Below the pieces are notes generated by a model. The model ran no database searches. It saw only the letters and a program-made list of their open reading frames with translations, and was not told the origin of the DNA. Position numbers and translations under genes: made by a program. 6,992 bases of DNA from Candidatus Heimdallarchaeota archaeon (GTDB lineage Archaea; Asgardarchaeota; Heimdallarchaeia; Hodarchaeales; LC-3): contig DAHXPE010000298.1 of assembly GCA_027364495.1 (NCBI GenBank), positions 1 through 6,992 of the forward strand, in the 5' to 3' direction. Positions 1 to 6,891 of this stretch are shown here, piece after piece. Within the stretch, counting starts at the first letter, position 1, and the number at the start of each line of letters is the position of its first letter.

Positions 1-2
1 GG

Positions 3-1013
3 AATTCTACAATAGCTGCCGTTTGTGGAGATACAATGGTTTGGAAACCTTCATCAAAGACTCCTTTGACGGCTATTGCGGTGCAACACCTTTGTAACAA
101 AGTAATGAAAGCAAATGGATTAGATGGAATTTTCTGTTTAACCATAGGTTCTGGAAAAGATATTGGCGAAAAATTGATTAATGATAAAAGAATATCCTTA
201 ATTTCAGCTACGGGTTCAACTAAAATGGGTATAAGAATAGCTGAAGCTACATCAAAAAGATTGGCAAGATCTATTCTTGAATTAGGAGGTAATAATGCAA
301 TAATTGTCATGGAAGATGCAGATATAGAACTTACAGTTAGAGCAATCTTATTTGCAGCTGTTGGTACAGCTGGACAACGATGTACAACTACACGTAGGAT
401 AATTGCTCACAAAGATATTTGTGATAAGTTATGTTCAAGATTAATCGAAGCTTATAAGCAGGTAAGAATTGGTGACCCATTAGATTCAAATACATTGATG
501 GGACCTCTTGTGGATCAAGATGCGGTAACGACAATGGAAGCTGCATTGAAGAGCATCTTGAATGAAGGTGGTAGAATTTTGTATGGTGGAAAAAAGATCG
601 ATAAACCTGGTGGTTGTTATATTGAACCAACAATTGTTAAAGTTCCTCATAATACACCATTGGTCTGTGAAGAAACTTTCGCACCAATATTATACGTAAT
701 GGAAACCGATTCTATCGATGATGCGATTAAAAAACATAATGATGTTCCTCAAGGATTAAGTTCAGCTATTTTCACTAATTCACTTAGATACTCTGAACAA
801 TTCTTAAGTTCTATTGGAAGTGATTGTGGAATAGCTAATGTCAATATAGGAACCTCAGGAGCAGAAATAGGTGGAGCTTTTGGAGGTGAAAAGGAAACTG
901 GTGGTGGTCGTGAGTCTGGAAGTGATGCATGGAAAACATATATGCGAAGACAGACTAACACAATTAATTGGGGTAAAGAATTACCTTTAGCACAAGGAAT
1001 TAAGTTTGAATAA
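3..1013 (+). CDS. ALDH7-family (antiquitin-type) aldehyde dehydrogenase, 5' end cut by window edge
   Basis: NAD(P)-dependent oxidation of an aldehyde to an acid. ALDH7 enzymes typically act on alpha-aminoadipic semialdehyde (its cyclic form is piperideine-6-carboxylate) in lysine breakdown; the substrate here is inferred from family only. The frame is open to the left edge: codons from base 3 read NSTIAAVCGDTMVWKPSSKT, the usual ALDH cofactor-domain segment, so the Met at 36 is internal, not the start. Roughly 170 N-terminal residues of the usual ~500 lie outside. Counting from that Met, the general-base Glu is E82 in LELGGNN and the catalytic nucleophile is C116 in GTAGQRCTTTRR. The ALDH7 signature GGAFGGEKETGGGRESGSDA and the tail ELPLAQGIKFE are characteristic. 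It lies on the same strand as the carboxylase genes but 244 bp upstream, after T-runs, so it is probably a separate transcript. Cytoplasmic; no frameshift seen. Confidence 0.95.
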   Translation, partial: NSTIAAVCGDTMVWKPSSKTPLTAIAVQHLCNKVMKANGLDGIFCLTIGSGKDIGEKLINDKRISLISATGSTKMGIRIAEATSKRLARSILELGGNNAIIVMEDADIELTVRAILFAAVGTAGQRCTTTRRIIAHKDICDKLCSRLIEAYKQVRIGDPLDSNTLMGPLVDQDAVTTMEAALKSILNEGGRILYGGKKIDKPGGCYIEPTIVKVPHNTPLVCEETFAPILYVMETDSIDDAIKKHNDVPQGLSSAIFTNSLRYSEQFLSSIGSDCGIANVNIGTSGAEIGGAFGGEKETGGGRESGSDAWKTYMRRQTNTINWGKELPLAQGIKFE

Positions 1014-1042
1014 ATTCTAGTTAAATCAATTTATTTTTAACG

Positions 1043-1081
1043 TTCTTTTTTACAACTATAATCCACTTAAATTCTTTTTTT
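1043..1081 (+). terminator. possible T-run transcription terminator after ALDH7
   Basis: Two oligo-T tracts, T6 at 1046-1051 and T7 at 1075-1081, follow the aldehyde dehydrogenase stop within 70 bp. Archaeal RNA polymerase commonly terminates at such U-rich stretches without a stable hairpin. In DNA this AT-rich the tracts could occur by chance, so the call is tentative. Confidence 0.35.
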
Positions 1082-1245
1082 AATAAAATTCAATGTTTAG
1101 AGAAAATTATTTTTTGATTGAAAAAAAATCTTATTCAAATAAGAAAATTAGATTAATGAATAAAAAAAGAATTCAAATGATATTCAAAAAAAAAATTACT
1201 AATATTTTATTTATTAAACCTTAAAAACTAGATTATACAAAAATC
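1082..1245. other. AT-rich intergenic DNA between ALDH7 and the carboxylase gene
   Basis: This is the remainder of the 244-bp gap. It is dominated by A and T runs and contains no open frame with coding character. A short palindrome (CTTATT-CA-AATAAG, 1130-1143) is too weak and loop-poor to call a structure. A promoter for the carboxylase gene must lie here or upstream, and TATA-like candidates are present around 1203-1240, but composition makes any single choice unreliable. Confidence 0.5.
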
Positions 1246-1249
1246 GGAG
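1246..1249 (+). promoter_or_regulatory. Shine-Dalgarno site deciding the start of the carboxyltransferase gene
   Basis: GGAG sits 8 bases before the ATG at 1258. An in-frame TTG at 1252 would lie only 2 bases from it, too close for initiation. The ATG at 1258 is therefore the preferred start. Confidence 0.7.
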
Positions 1250-1257
1250 CTTTGCTC

Positions 1258-2868
1258 ATGGAAATATTAGACGGAAAAGTTAATTCAGATGATGAAGAAT
1301 TTTTAGAAAACTATAAACATTACTTAGGCTTGTTAGATGATTATTTTAGAATTCTTGATCAAGTGAAACAAGGTGGCGGAGAGGAAAGCATTAATAAGCA
1401 TACTGAGCGCAATAAAATTTTTGTTAGAGATCGTATTGAGTTATTATTGGATTCAGATACGCCCTTTTTAGAACTTTCAGCCCTAGCAGGTTATAATATG
1501 TATGGTGATGATTTTATAGCATCTGGAGGTATAATAACAGGCATTGGGCTTATCCATGGTCGAGAAGTAATGATAGTAGCAAATGATGCAACTGTTAAAG
1601 GAGGAACATATTTGCCAATCACAGTAAAAAAACATCTCAGAGCCCAAGAAATTGCTCTTGAAAATAATCTCCCCTGTGTTTATCTGGTTGATAGCGGTGG
1701 TGCTTTTTTACCTCTTCAAGCTGAAGTATTTCCTGACAAAGAACATTTTGGAAGAATTTTTTATAATCAAGCTGTTATGTCTGGTCTTGGAATTCCCCAA
1801 ATTTCAGCAGTAATGGGTTTTTGTACCGCTGGTGGTGCATATGTACCAGCTATGAGTGATGAAACTGTTATTGTTAAAGGTACGGGCACTATCTTCCTTG
1901 GTGGTCCCCCTCTTGTTAGAGCTGCTACTGGTGAGATTGTTACTGCTGAAGAGCTGGGAGGTGCTGATGTACATACCCGTGAATCTGGAGTAAGTGATCA
2001 TTTAGCATTAAATGACGAGCAAGCTATTTCTATTGTCCGAAACATTGTTGAAAATCTCAATCGTAAACCAAAGGTACAACTTGATATAGTACCACCCGAA
2101 GATCCTAAATTTGATCTGAAAGAAATTTATGGTATTATCTCTAAAGATCCAAAGAAGTCTTTTGACGTACGAAAAATCATAGCTCGAATTGTTGATGGAT
2201 CGAGGTTTCATGAATTTAAAGCAAGATATGGCACAACCTTAGTTTGCGGTTTTTCACATTTAATGGGTTATCCAGTTGGTATTATAGCCAATAACGGTGT
2301 CCTTTTTTCTGAATCTAGTGTCAAAGGAGCTCATTTCATTGAATTATGTTGTCAAAGGAATATTCCTATTGTCTTTCTCCAAAACATTACTGGATTTATG
2401 ATCGGTAAAAAATATGAAGCCGGTGGTATTGCTAAGGATGGTGCTAAAATGGTCCTTGCCGTTAGTAACGCAAGTGTTCCCAAATTCACTGTTATTATAG
2501 GTGGCTCATTTGGTGCTGGCAATTATGGAATGTGTGGTCGTGCATATGATCCACGTTTTCTTTGGATGTGGCCTAACGCTAGAATTTCTGTTATGGGTGG
2601 TCAGCAAGCTTCTGATGTATTAGTTACTGTCAAAAAAGACCAACTTGAAACTAAAGGACAAACTCTCTCAACAGAGGATGAAAACAAGATTCGATCTCCT
2701 ATCCTCAAAAAATATGAAACAGAAGGACATCCGTACTATTCAACTGCTAGACTCTGGGATGATGGCATTATTGATCCAATTGAAACTAGAAATGTTTTAG
2801 CTCTTGCTATTTCGACATCTCTCAATAAACCTTTTACAAATACGAATTTTGGAGTGTTTAGAATGTGA
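1258..2868 (+). CDS. mccB: Methylcrotonyl-CoA carboxylase, carboxyltransferase (beta) subunit
   Basis: Transfers the carboxyl group from carboxybiotin to 3-methylcrotonyl-CoA, giving 3-methylglutaconyl-CoA in leucine breakdown. The 536-residue protein (from ATG 1258) has the two crotonase-fold halves of acyl-CoA carboxyltransferases. The N half carries [20 protein letters not shown] followed by [10 protein letters not shown], and [11 protein letters not shown] near residue 190; the C half carries [26 protein letters not shown] and [18 protein letters not shown] near 415-432. Glycine-rich turns in both halves form the expected oxyanion holes. The [13 protein letters not shown] segment, the ISVMGG block and the C-terminus FGVFRM match MCC beta rather than propionyl- or acetyl-CoA carboxylase beta as I know those families. 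Length is normal and intact. It overlaps the next gene by 4 bases, so the two are one operon. Its biotin-carrying partners are encoded convergently downstream. Confidence 0.95.
   Translation: MEILDGKVNSDDEEFLENYKHYLGLLDDYFRILDQVKQGGGEESINKHTERNKIFVRDRIELLLDSDTPFLELSALAGYNMYGDDFIASGGIITGIGLIHGREVMIVANDATVKGGTYLPITVKKHLRAQEIALENNLPCVYLVDSGGAFLPLQAEVFPDKEHFGRIFYNQAVMSGLGIPQISAVMGFCTAGGAYVPAMSDETVIVKGTGTIFLGGPPLVRAATGEIVTAEELGGADVHTRESGVSDHLALNDEQAISIVRNIVENLNRKPKVQLDIVPPEDPKFDLKEIYGIISKDPKKSFDVRKIIARIVDGSRFHEFKARYGTTLVCGFSHLMGYPVGIIANNGVLFSESSVKGAHFIELCCQRNIPIVFLQNITGFMIGKKYEAGGIAKDGAKMVLAVSNASVPKFTVIIGGSFGAGNYGMCGRAYDPRFLWMWPNARISVMGGQQASDVLVTVKKDQLETKGQTLSTEDENKIRSPILKKYETEGHPYYSTARLWDDGIIDPIETRNVLALAISTSLNKPFTNTNFGVFRM
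2851..2856 (+). promoter_or_regulatory. Shine-Dalgarno site for the hydratase gene inside the carboxyltransferase gene
   Basis: GGAGTG lies within the last codons of the upstream gene, 8 bases before the GTG start at 2865. Together with the GTGA start/stop overlap it indicates translational coupling. Confidence 0.65.
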
Positions 2869-3671
2869 TTGAGTTTTCTTATAATAATCTTATTACTCAT
2901 TTCATTGCACCGGATATTTTGCAGGTTACATTGAATCGTCCTGATCTACATAACGCTTTTAATGAAGAACTTATTTCAGAATTATCGGACCTTGGAACCA
3001 AATTAACCACCAATAATGATATTCGAATTGTAGTTCTAACTGGTAGTGGTAGATCATTTTGTGCTGGCGCAGACTTAAATTGGATGAAAAAGACCAAAAG
3101 TTTTACGTTTGAAGAGAATGAAAAGGACGCTATAAATCTAGGCACGATGTTTCATATTCTAGATGAGTTACCTCAAGCTATTATTGGTCGTATCAACGGT
3201 TCCGCTATTGGTGGAGGTACAGGTTTAGTATCTATATGTGATATCAGTGTGGCCGTAGAACAGGCAAAATTTGCTTTTAGTGAGGTCAATCTTGGTCTAA
3301 TTCCAGCAGTTATTTCACCTTTTGTTATTAATAAAATCGATTTTCATAACGCCAGAGAATTTTTTCTTACTGGTGAGCGATTTGATGCCAATAAAGCTTG
3401 TTCAATTGGCTTAGTGAATTATACCGTTAAAGACGAAACTGAATTGGATCAAAAGGTAAAATATTTAATAAATCAACTTTATTCAAGTGGACCTTCTGCT
3501 ATTAAGGAAGCAAAGCACCTTATAAGAACTATTCAAGATAAAAATATGAAATCTCTTTTAGGGATAACTTCTCAGAAAATAGCTTCAATTCGAGTTTCTT
3601 CAGAAGCTCAAGAGGGTATTTCATCCTTTCTAGAAAAAAGAAAACCTAATTGGATTAAAAAATTAGATTAA
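2865..3671 (+). CDS. liuC: Enoyl-CoA hydratase/isomerase family, probable methylglutaconyl-CoA hydratase
   Basis: A 268-residue crotonase. Family and context suggest it hydrates 3-methylglutaconyl-CoA to HMG-CoA, the step after methylcrotonyl-CoA carboxylase. The oxyanion-hole and CoA-binding motif is [11 protein letters not shown] at residues 64-74; the DLNWM ending is typical of LiuC-type hydratases. The second motif, [14 protein letters not shown] (113-126), has Gly where classical enoyl-CoA hydratase has its first catalytic Glu, as I recall for the LiuC type. The second acidic residue is kept (E140 in [15 protein letters not shown]). The start is GTG, overlapping the upstream TGA stop by 4 bases (2865-2868). 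Its TAA stop overlaps the stop of the convergent carrier gene. A general crotonase with another acyl-CoA substrate remains possible; the operon with MCC beta is the main argument for the specific role. Soluble, cytoplasmic. Confidence 0.87.
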   Translation: MIEFSYNNLITHFIAPDILQVTLNRPDLHNAFNEELISELSDLGTKLTTNNDIRIVVLTGSGRSFCAGADLNWMKKTKSFTFEENEKDAINLGTMFHILDELPQAIIGRINGSAIGGGTGLVSICDISVAVEQAKFAFSEVNLGLIPAVISPFVINKIDFHNAREFFLTGERFDANKACSIGLVNYTVKDETELDQKVKYLINQLYSSGPSAIKEAKHLIRTIQDKNMKSLLGITSQKIASIRVSSEAQEGISSFLEKRKPNWIKKLD

Positions 3672-4174
3672 TTACTTTTTTCATCTATTATTATTAGTTC
3701 TGTTCCTTCTTGTACTTGGTCTCCTGCTTTAAATGGTATTTTTGTCACTATACCATCAAATGGAGCGACAAGTGTATTCTGCATTTTCATAGCTTCGATT
3801 ATTAATACTTTTTGGTTTGCTTTTACCTCATCACCTTCATTAACTAAATATTGGATTATAACACCTGGCATTGGAGCTATAACTTTATTCGTTATCAGTC
3901 CTTGATCATCAGTTAAGATAGACGAAGCTTCCGATCTTTTAATTTTGAATGAGTGTCCCTCGTGAAAAACCAAGCGGTAATCACCATCTTTAGTTACAAG
4001 TGCTTTAAAAACTTGGTTATTGATGGTAAATTCTATCCTTCCATCATTTAATTTTTTTGCCTCCACAATATAAGGAAATCCATCAACGGTAATAACAAAA
4101 TATTCTTTTCCTTTTTCTATTTTCTTTTTAATGTCAATTTCATACTTATTTTTACCGTCATCGTAAATTTCCAT
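3668..4174 (-). CDS. Biotin carboxyl carrier protein subunit (BT-like domain plus biotinyl domain)
   Basis: Carries the biotin that shuttles the carboxyl group from biotin carboxylase to the carboxyltransferase. Of 168 residues, about 90-168 form a biotinyl domain: IAPMPGVI near 99-106 and the biotinylation site EAMKM at 127-131, with K130 the lysine that would carry biotin. Residues about 1-85 are beta-rich and resemble the BT (alpha-beta subunit interaction) domain that precedes BCCP in single-chain MCC and propionyl-CoA carboxylase alpha subunits. The usual alpha chain is thus split, with this protein as its C-terminal piece. The ATG at 4174 has an AAGGA site 9 bases upstream. It lies 83 bp downstream of the biotin carboxylase gene on the same strand, probably the same operon, and meets the hydratase gene tail to tail. 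Whether it serves MCC only or several acyl-CoA carboxylases cannot be told from sequence. Confidence 0.93.
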   Translation of the reverse strand: MEIYDDGKNKYEIDIKKKIEKGKEYFVITVDGFPYIVEAKKLNDGRIEFTINNQVFKALVTKDGDYRLVFHEGHSFKIKRSEASSILTDDQGLITNKVIAPMPGVIIQYLVNEGDEVKANQKVLIIEAMKMQNTLVAPFDGIVTKIPFKAGDQVQEGTELIIIDEKSN

Positions 4175-4183
4175 AGAAAAGTT

Positions 4184-4188
4184 TCCTT
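4184..4188 (-). promoter_or_regulatory. Shine-Dalgarno site of the biotin carrier gene
   Basis: Read on the minus strand this is AAGGA, 9 bases before the ATG at 4174. It supports that start and independent ribosome entry despite the short distance from the upstream gene. Confidence 0.55.
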
Positions 4189-4257
4189 GCTTTACTCTTT
4201 AAGCTACGGATAAATAAATTTTAAGATAATTTTTAAAAAATTAGATTTTGTTAAGCT

Positions 4258-5796
4258 TTAATCAGAAATCAAATCTGGATTACGTGGAGGCGGTCTTAGA
4301 GGAATATCAATTTTTTTAATCATGTCTTCAGACCTCTCAACAAAATTTTCAACAATACTTGTTGTTCGTTTCAGATTAGCTCTTCCCCAGTCTCCTAACA
4401 TTTGCCAAGGAGTTAATACCTTTTTGTTTTCACTTTTATCATATGTCACTTTTTTTGAACATATTTTATCGTGTAATATAGCAGCAATTAATACTTCAAG
4501 GGGAATACCACGCTTTGATCTATTAACCCAATCATGACTAAAATTTTCAGGAATGAAATGAGTTGTTATCATGCCGTCTCTGAATTTTTTATGATTTATG
4601 ACATCGCGAAGAAATTCAATATTTGTGTCTACTCCAAGAACCGTATAGTTTGTCAAAGCCCAATACATTTTATTTAATGCATCAGTTCTATCTTCGCCAT
4701 AAGTTATTAATTTCGCTAAAAGAGGATCATAATGAACTGAAACTCGATCTCCTGTTTTAAAGCCTGTATCATTTCTTACTCCAACTGCTACTTCCAAATT
4801 AAAAGCTGTTAATAAACCTATTGATGGTCTAAATTCTAAATGATCAGGATTTTCCGCATACAATCTACATTCAATGGCATGTCCCCTTTGTTTAATGTCC
4901 TCTTGCTTCATTGGAAGAGGTTCTCCAGCTGAGATCTTTATCATTTTTTTAACAATATCATATCCAGTTACCACTTCAGTTATTGGATGTTCAACCTGTA
5001 ATCGAGTATTCATCTCTAAAAAATAGAAATTTTTATTCTTGTCAAGAATAAATTCAATGGTTCCAGCATTATTATAATTTATTGCTTTTGCTGCTTTTAC
5101 AGCAGCTTCTCCCATTTTTTCACGGAGTTCTGGAGTTAAAGCTGGTGAAGGAGTTTCCTCTATGATTTTTTGGTGTCGTCGTTGAATTGAACATTCACGC
5201 TCATACAAATGAACGACATTACCAAAATTATCTCCAAGAACTTGAAATTCTATATGTCTAGGTTCAGTAACATATTTTTCTATAAAAACAGTATCATCGC
5301 CAAAGGAAGATTGAGCTTCTCTTGCTGCTTCTTGAAACGCATCCCAAACACGATTTTCCTCATATACTACTCTCATACCTTTTCCACCTCCTCCAGCTGA
5401 CGCTTTTAAAATTACAGGAAAACCTATCTTTTTAGATTCTCGTATAACAATCTCTTCAGTTAATTTCATACCATTAGGATCAAAACCTGGTACTACTGGA
5501 ATACCGGCTTCTTGCATTAATCTTTTAGACTCAATTTTATCGCCCATTTTTTTAATTGCATTTGGATGTGGACCAATAAATACAATCCCTTCATCCCAAC
5601 AGCGTTTAGCAAATTTATAATTTTCAGAAAGAAAACCATAACCAGGATGGATTGCTTCAGCTTTTGTTGCCTTGGCTGCTTCAATTATCTTATCAATATT
5701 AAGATAGGTATCAGTGGCTGATTCCCCTTCGAGATGATAGGACTCAGTGGCTTTTAAAACGTGAATTGAATCTTTATCAACGGTGCTATAAATTGC
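4258..5796 (-). CDS. mccA: Biotin carboxylase subunit of an acyl-CoA (probably methylcrotonyl-CoA) carboxylase, 5' end disrupted
   Basis: ATP-dependent carboxylation of biotin on the carrier protein. Homology runs from 5796 (AIYSTVDKD) to the stop: 512 residues. The first 83 (with HPGYGFLSEN) precede the first in-frame ATG at 5547, which has no Shine-Dalgarno and would start a 429-residue protein lacking the N-terminal Rossmann-like domain. Numbered from that ATG: ATP-grasp glycine loop KASAGGGGKGMR 48-59, HIEFQVLGD 98-106, ERECSIQRRHQK 115-126, active-site EMNTRLQVEHPITE 178-191, then GVR (R258) and YDPLLAKLI, all intact. A C-terminal extension beyond the AccC length contains PWQMLGDWGR (380-389), as in alpha chains before the BT domain. 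Upstream of 5796 the frame runs only to a TGA at 5818-5820. The missing N-terminus lies inverted next door. As written, the gene would be non-functional; the real gene may be intact if the junction is artefactual. Confidence 0.9.
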   Translation of the reverse strand, partial: AIYSTVDKDSIHVLKATESYHLEGESATDTYLNIDKIIEAAKATKAEAIHPGYGFLSENYKFAKRCWDEGIVFIGPHPNAIKKMGDKIESKRLMQEAGIPVVPGFDPNGMKLTEEIVIRESKKIGFPVILKASAGGGGKGMRVVYEENRVWDAFQEAAREAQSSFGDDTVFIEKYVTEPRHIEFQVLGDNFGNVVHLYERECSIQRRHQKIIEETPSPALTPELREKMGEAAVKAAKAINYNNAGTIEFILDKNKNFYFLEMNTRLQVEHPITEVVTGYDIVKKMIKISAGEPLPMKQEDIKQRGHAIECRLYAENPDHLEFRPSIGLLTAFNLEVAVGVRNDTGFKTGDRVSVHYDPLLAKLITYGEDRTDALNKMYWALTNYTVLGVDTNIEFLRDVINHKKFRDGMITTHFIPENFSHDWVNRSKRGIPLEVLIAAILHDKICSKKVTYDKSENKKVLTPWQMLGDWGRANLKRTTSIVENFVERSEDMIKKIDIPLRPPPRNPDLISD

Positions 5797-5890
5797 CGTC
5801 AGAATTATTGAATGTGCTCATGAATTAGGAATTAAATCTGTGGCAATTTATAGCACCGTTGATAAAGATTCAATTCACGTTTTAAAAGCC
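5749..5890. repeat. Perfect 49-bp inverted repeat with 44-bp spacer at the broken end of the biotin carboxylase gene
   Basis: The arms are 5749-5797 and 5842-5890, exact reverse complements of each other over 49 bp, with a unique spacer at 5798-5841. Both arms encode the same biotin carboxylase segment (AIYSTVDKDSIHVLKA plus flanking bases), the left arm on the minus strand and the right arm on the plus strand. Pairing stops exactly at both ends (5748/5891 and 5798/5841 do not pair). This is a duplicated and inverted piece of one gene, not a mobile-element terminus: no transposase and no target-site duplication were seen. Confidence 0.97.
5792..5890 (+). pseudogene. Inverted fragment of the biotin carboxylase N-terminal region
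   Basis: Read on the plus strand this codes for 33 residues: IAVRIIECAHELGIKSV followed by AIYSTVDKDSIHVLKA. This matches the start of biotin carboxylases just after the NRGE motif (NRGEIAVRII in the family). The second half duplicates the start of the minus-strand gene; the first half is the part that gene lacks. A TAA lies directly upstream in frame (5789-5791), and after 5890 the frame leaves the family, continuing FYIFILHLNI to a stop. It has no start codon and is not a gene in itself. The final dozen or so residues of the true N-terminus, including the NRG motif, occur nowhere in the window. Confidence 0.93.
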
Positions 5891-6135
5891 TTTTACATCT
5901 TTATCTTACATTTAAACATATAAGGATACATCATATAAGTAGTATATGCTGAACCTGAAGTTTTTTGCAAAATTCCAAGAATAGATGCAAATATATCTTA
6001 AACGTTATTTGATTTAAACTTTAATATATTAAATTATAAATTTATATTTACCTTTAAGCAAATAGATTATTTTTCGTTTGATGATGATTTTATCAAGATT
6101 ATTAATAAATTGCAGGTTCAAAATAATCGATTAAC
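5891..6135. other. AT-rich stretch with no recognisable gene
   Basis: Lies between the inverted repeat and the Nep1 stop codon. No start-initiated frame with coding character is visible on either strand. A plus-strand frame with no ATG (from a TAA just before 6001 to a TAA at 6137-6139) ends in DDDFIKIINKLQVQNNRLT, which is protein-like but may be chance or the remnant of a lost gene end. No tRNA or terminator hairpin was found. Confidence 0.5.
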
Positions 6136-6873
6136 CTAAGAATTAAGATTCCATTCTATTCCTTGTAAGGCTATATTTAAAACCTTCCAAGAGGGTAGCC
6201 GACCTCCTTTTAGCTTTAATTCGGATATTTTTACTTTTTTATTATCACAATCTTTTAACAATGACTTAGGTGCTGGACCATGCTGATATCCTCCTATTAA
6301 ACAAAGTATTTGATCTGAACTTATTGCATAATCAGAAATAAGTTTTGCAAATGAATGAAGATCTAATTCAGAATCTTTTCCATGGGAGGTAAATAAAAGG
6401 ATAGCTTTCGGATTTATTTTATTTATCAGATCATTAAATGAACCTTGTTGTAATTTAATTTTTTCTTCTGAAGAGACGATAATTTCTCCTTGTGAATATA
6501 ATTGTTCTAATAATCCTCTAAACCGAATAAAGTGTGAAGGAGGTCGCCAGGATGGTAAAACATCAAAAAAAGTGTTATTAATAGAATGTATGATTAATTT
6601 GATTGTAATAATATTTTCATCATCACCAGATGGATGAATTAATGGCGAGAAAAGATATTGTAAAACACAATGATGCACAATATCGATTCTTCCCCTATTT
6701 ATCTGCTCTTTTGAATTTAGTGCTGATTGATGAACAGCTAAATCCAATAAAACCTCTGATTGTTTCTTCTTTCTCCTTTTAAGATCGTTTTTTATTGCAG
6801 GATGGGCAATTATTTTTGGCGATAAGGAATCTAGTAATTCAATTCCACAATTATATAGTAAAAAGGTAATCAT
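6136..6873 (-). CDS. nep1: Ribosome biogenesis SPOUT methyltransferase Nep1 (Emg1)
   Basis: Family role: N1-methylation of a specific pseudouridine in small-subunit rRNA and assistance in 30S/40S assembly, using S-adenosylmethionine. Of about 245 residues, the N-terminal part shows the family pattern: MITFLLYNCGIELL, then HPAIKNDLKRRKKKQSEVLL, HQSALN and RGRIDIVHH. The middle has IIHSINNTFFDVL and RFRGLLEQLY. The C-terminal knot region shows AILLFTSHG, LCLIGGYQHGPAP (family: GGFPHG) and a closing LPSWKVLNIALQGIEW. Starting at ATG 6873 gives the usual N-terminus; the in-frame TTG at 6885 is a less likely start. No Shine-Dalgarno is visible. It follows the upstream gene's stop by 18 bases on the same strand, suggesting co-transcription. 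Stop is TAG. The family occurs in archaea and eukaryotes, so it identifies the domain of the source. It is functionally unrelated to the carboxylase genes, and its adjacency to them crosses a suspect junction. Confidence 0.93.
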   Translation of the reverse strand: MITFLLYNCGIELLDSLSPKIIAHPAIKNDLKRRKKKQSEVLLDLAVHQSALNSKEQINRGRIDIVHHCVLQYLFSPLIHPSGDDENIITIKLIIHSINNTFFDVLPSWRPPSHFIRFRGLLEQLYSQGEIIVSSEEKIKLQQGSFNDLINKINPKAILLFTSHGKDSELDLHSFAKLISDYAISSDQILCLIGGYQHGPAPKSLLKDCDNKKVKISELKLKGGRLPSWKVLNIALQGIEWNLNS

Positions 6874-6891
6874 AAGAAAACACAAATAAAT

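Noticed and set aside
1082..1245. CRISPR-like or tandem repeats in the ALDH7-carboxylase gap (recurrent ATTCAAAT-type words)
   Set aside because: The words are short, irregularly spaced and expected in DNA of this composition.
1252..1257. TTG at 1252 as the start of the carboxyltransferase gene
   Set aside because: The GGAG ribosome site is only 2 bases away from it, while the ATG at 1258 is at the proper 8-base spacing.
5209..5400. Plus-strand open frame opposite the biotin carboxylase ATP-grasp region
   Set aside because: It lies wholly opposite a strongly conserved coding region, and its Phe/Ser/Ile-rich translation is what the complement of that gene would give.
5749..5890. Phase-variation switch: inverting the 44-bp spacer between the 49-bp repeats
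   Set aside because: Inversion does restore IAVRIIECAHELGIKSV in frame with the minus-strand gene, but a TAA codon then lies directly before the Ile and no start codon or NRGE-coding sequence precedes it. The flip gives no working gene, and no recombinase is nearby.
5749..5890. Intrinsic terminator, small-RNA hairpin or insertion-element end
   Set aside because: Both arms are protein-coding sequence of the same gene, the stem is far longer than a terminator's, and there is no transposase or target duplication.
6105..6130. tRNA-like T-loop (GGTTCAAAA)
   Set aside because: The flanking bases do not form the T-arm stem, and no acceptor, D or anticodon arms are present nearby.
5998..6139. Plus-strand open frame ending in DDDFIKIINKLQVQNNRLT
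   Set aside because: No ATG, GTG or suitable ribosome site begins it, most of it is AT-driven Phe/Ile/Asn/Lys, and I recognise no family. At best it is a remnant.
6874..6885. TTG at 6885 as the Nep1 start
   Set aside because: The in-frame ATG at 6873 gives the N-terminus expected for the family, and the extra MCFL adds nothing recognisable.
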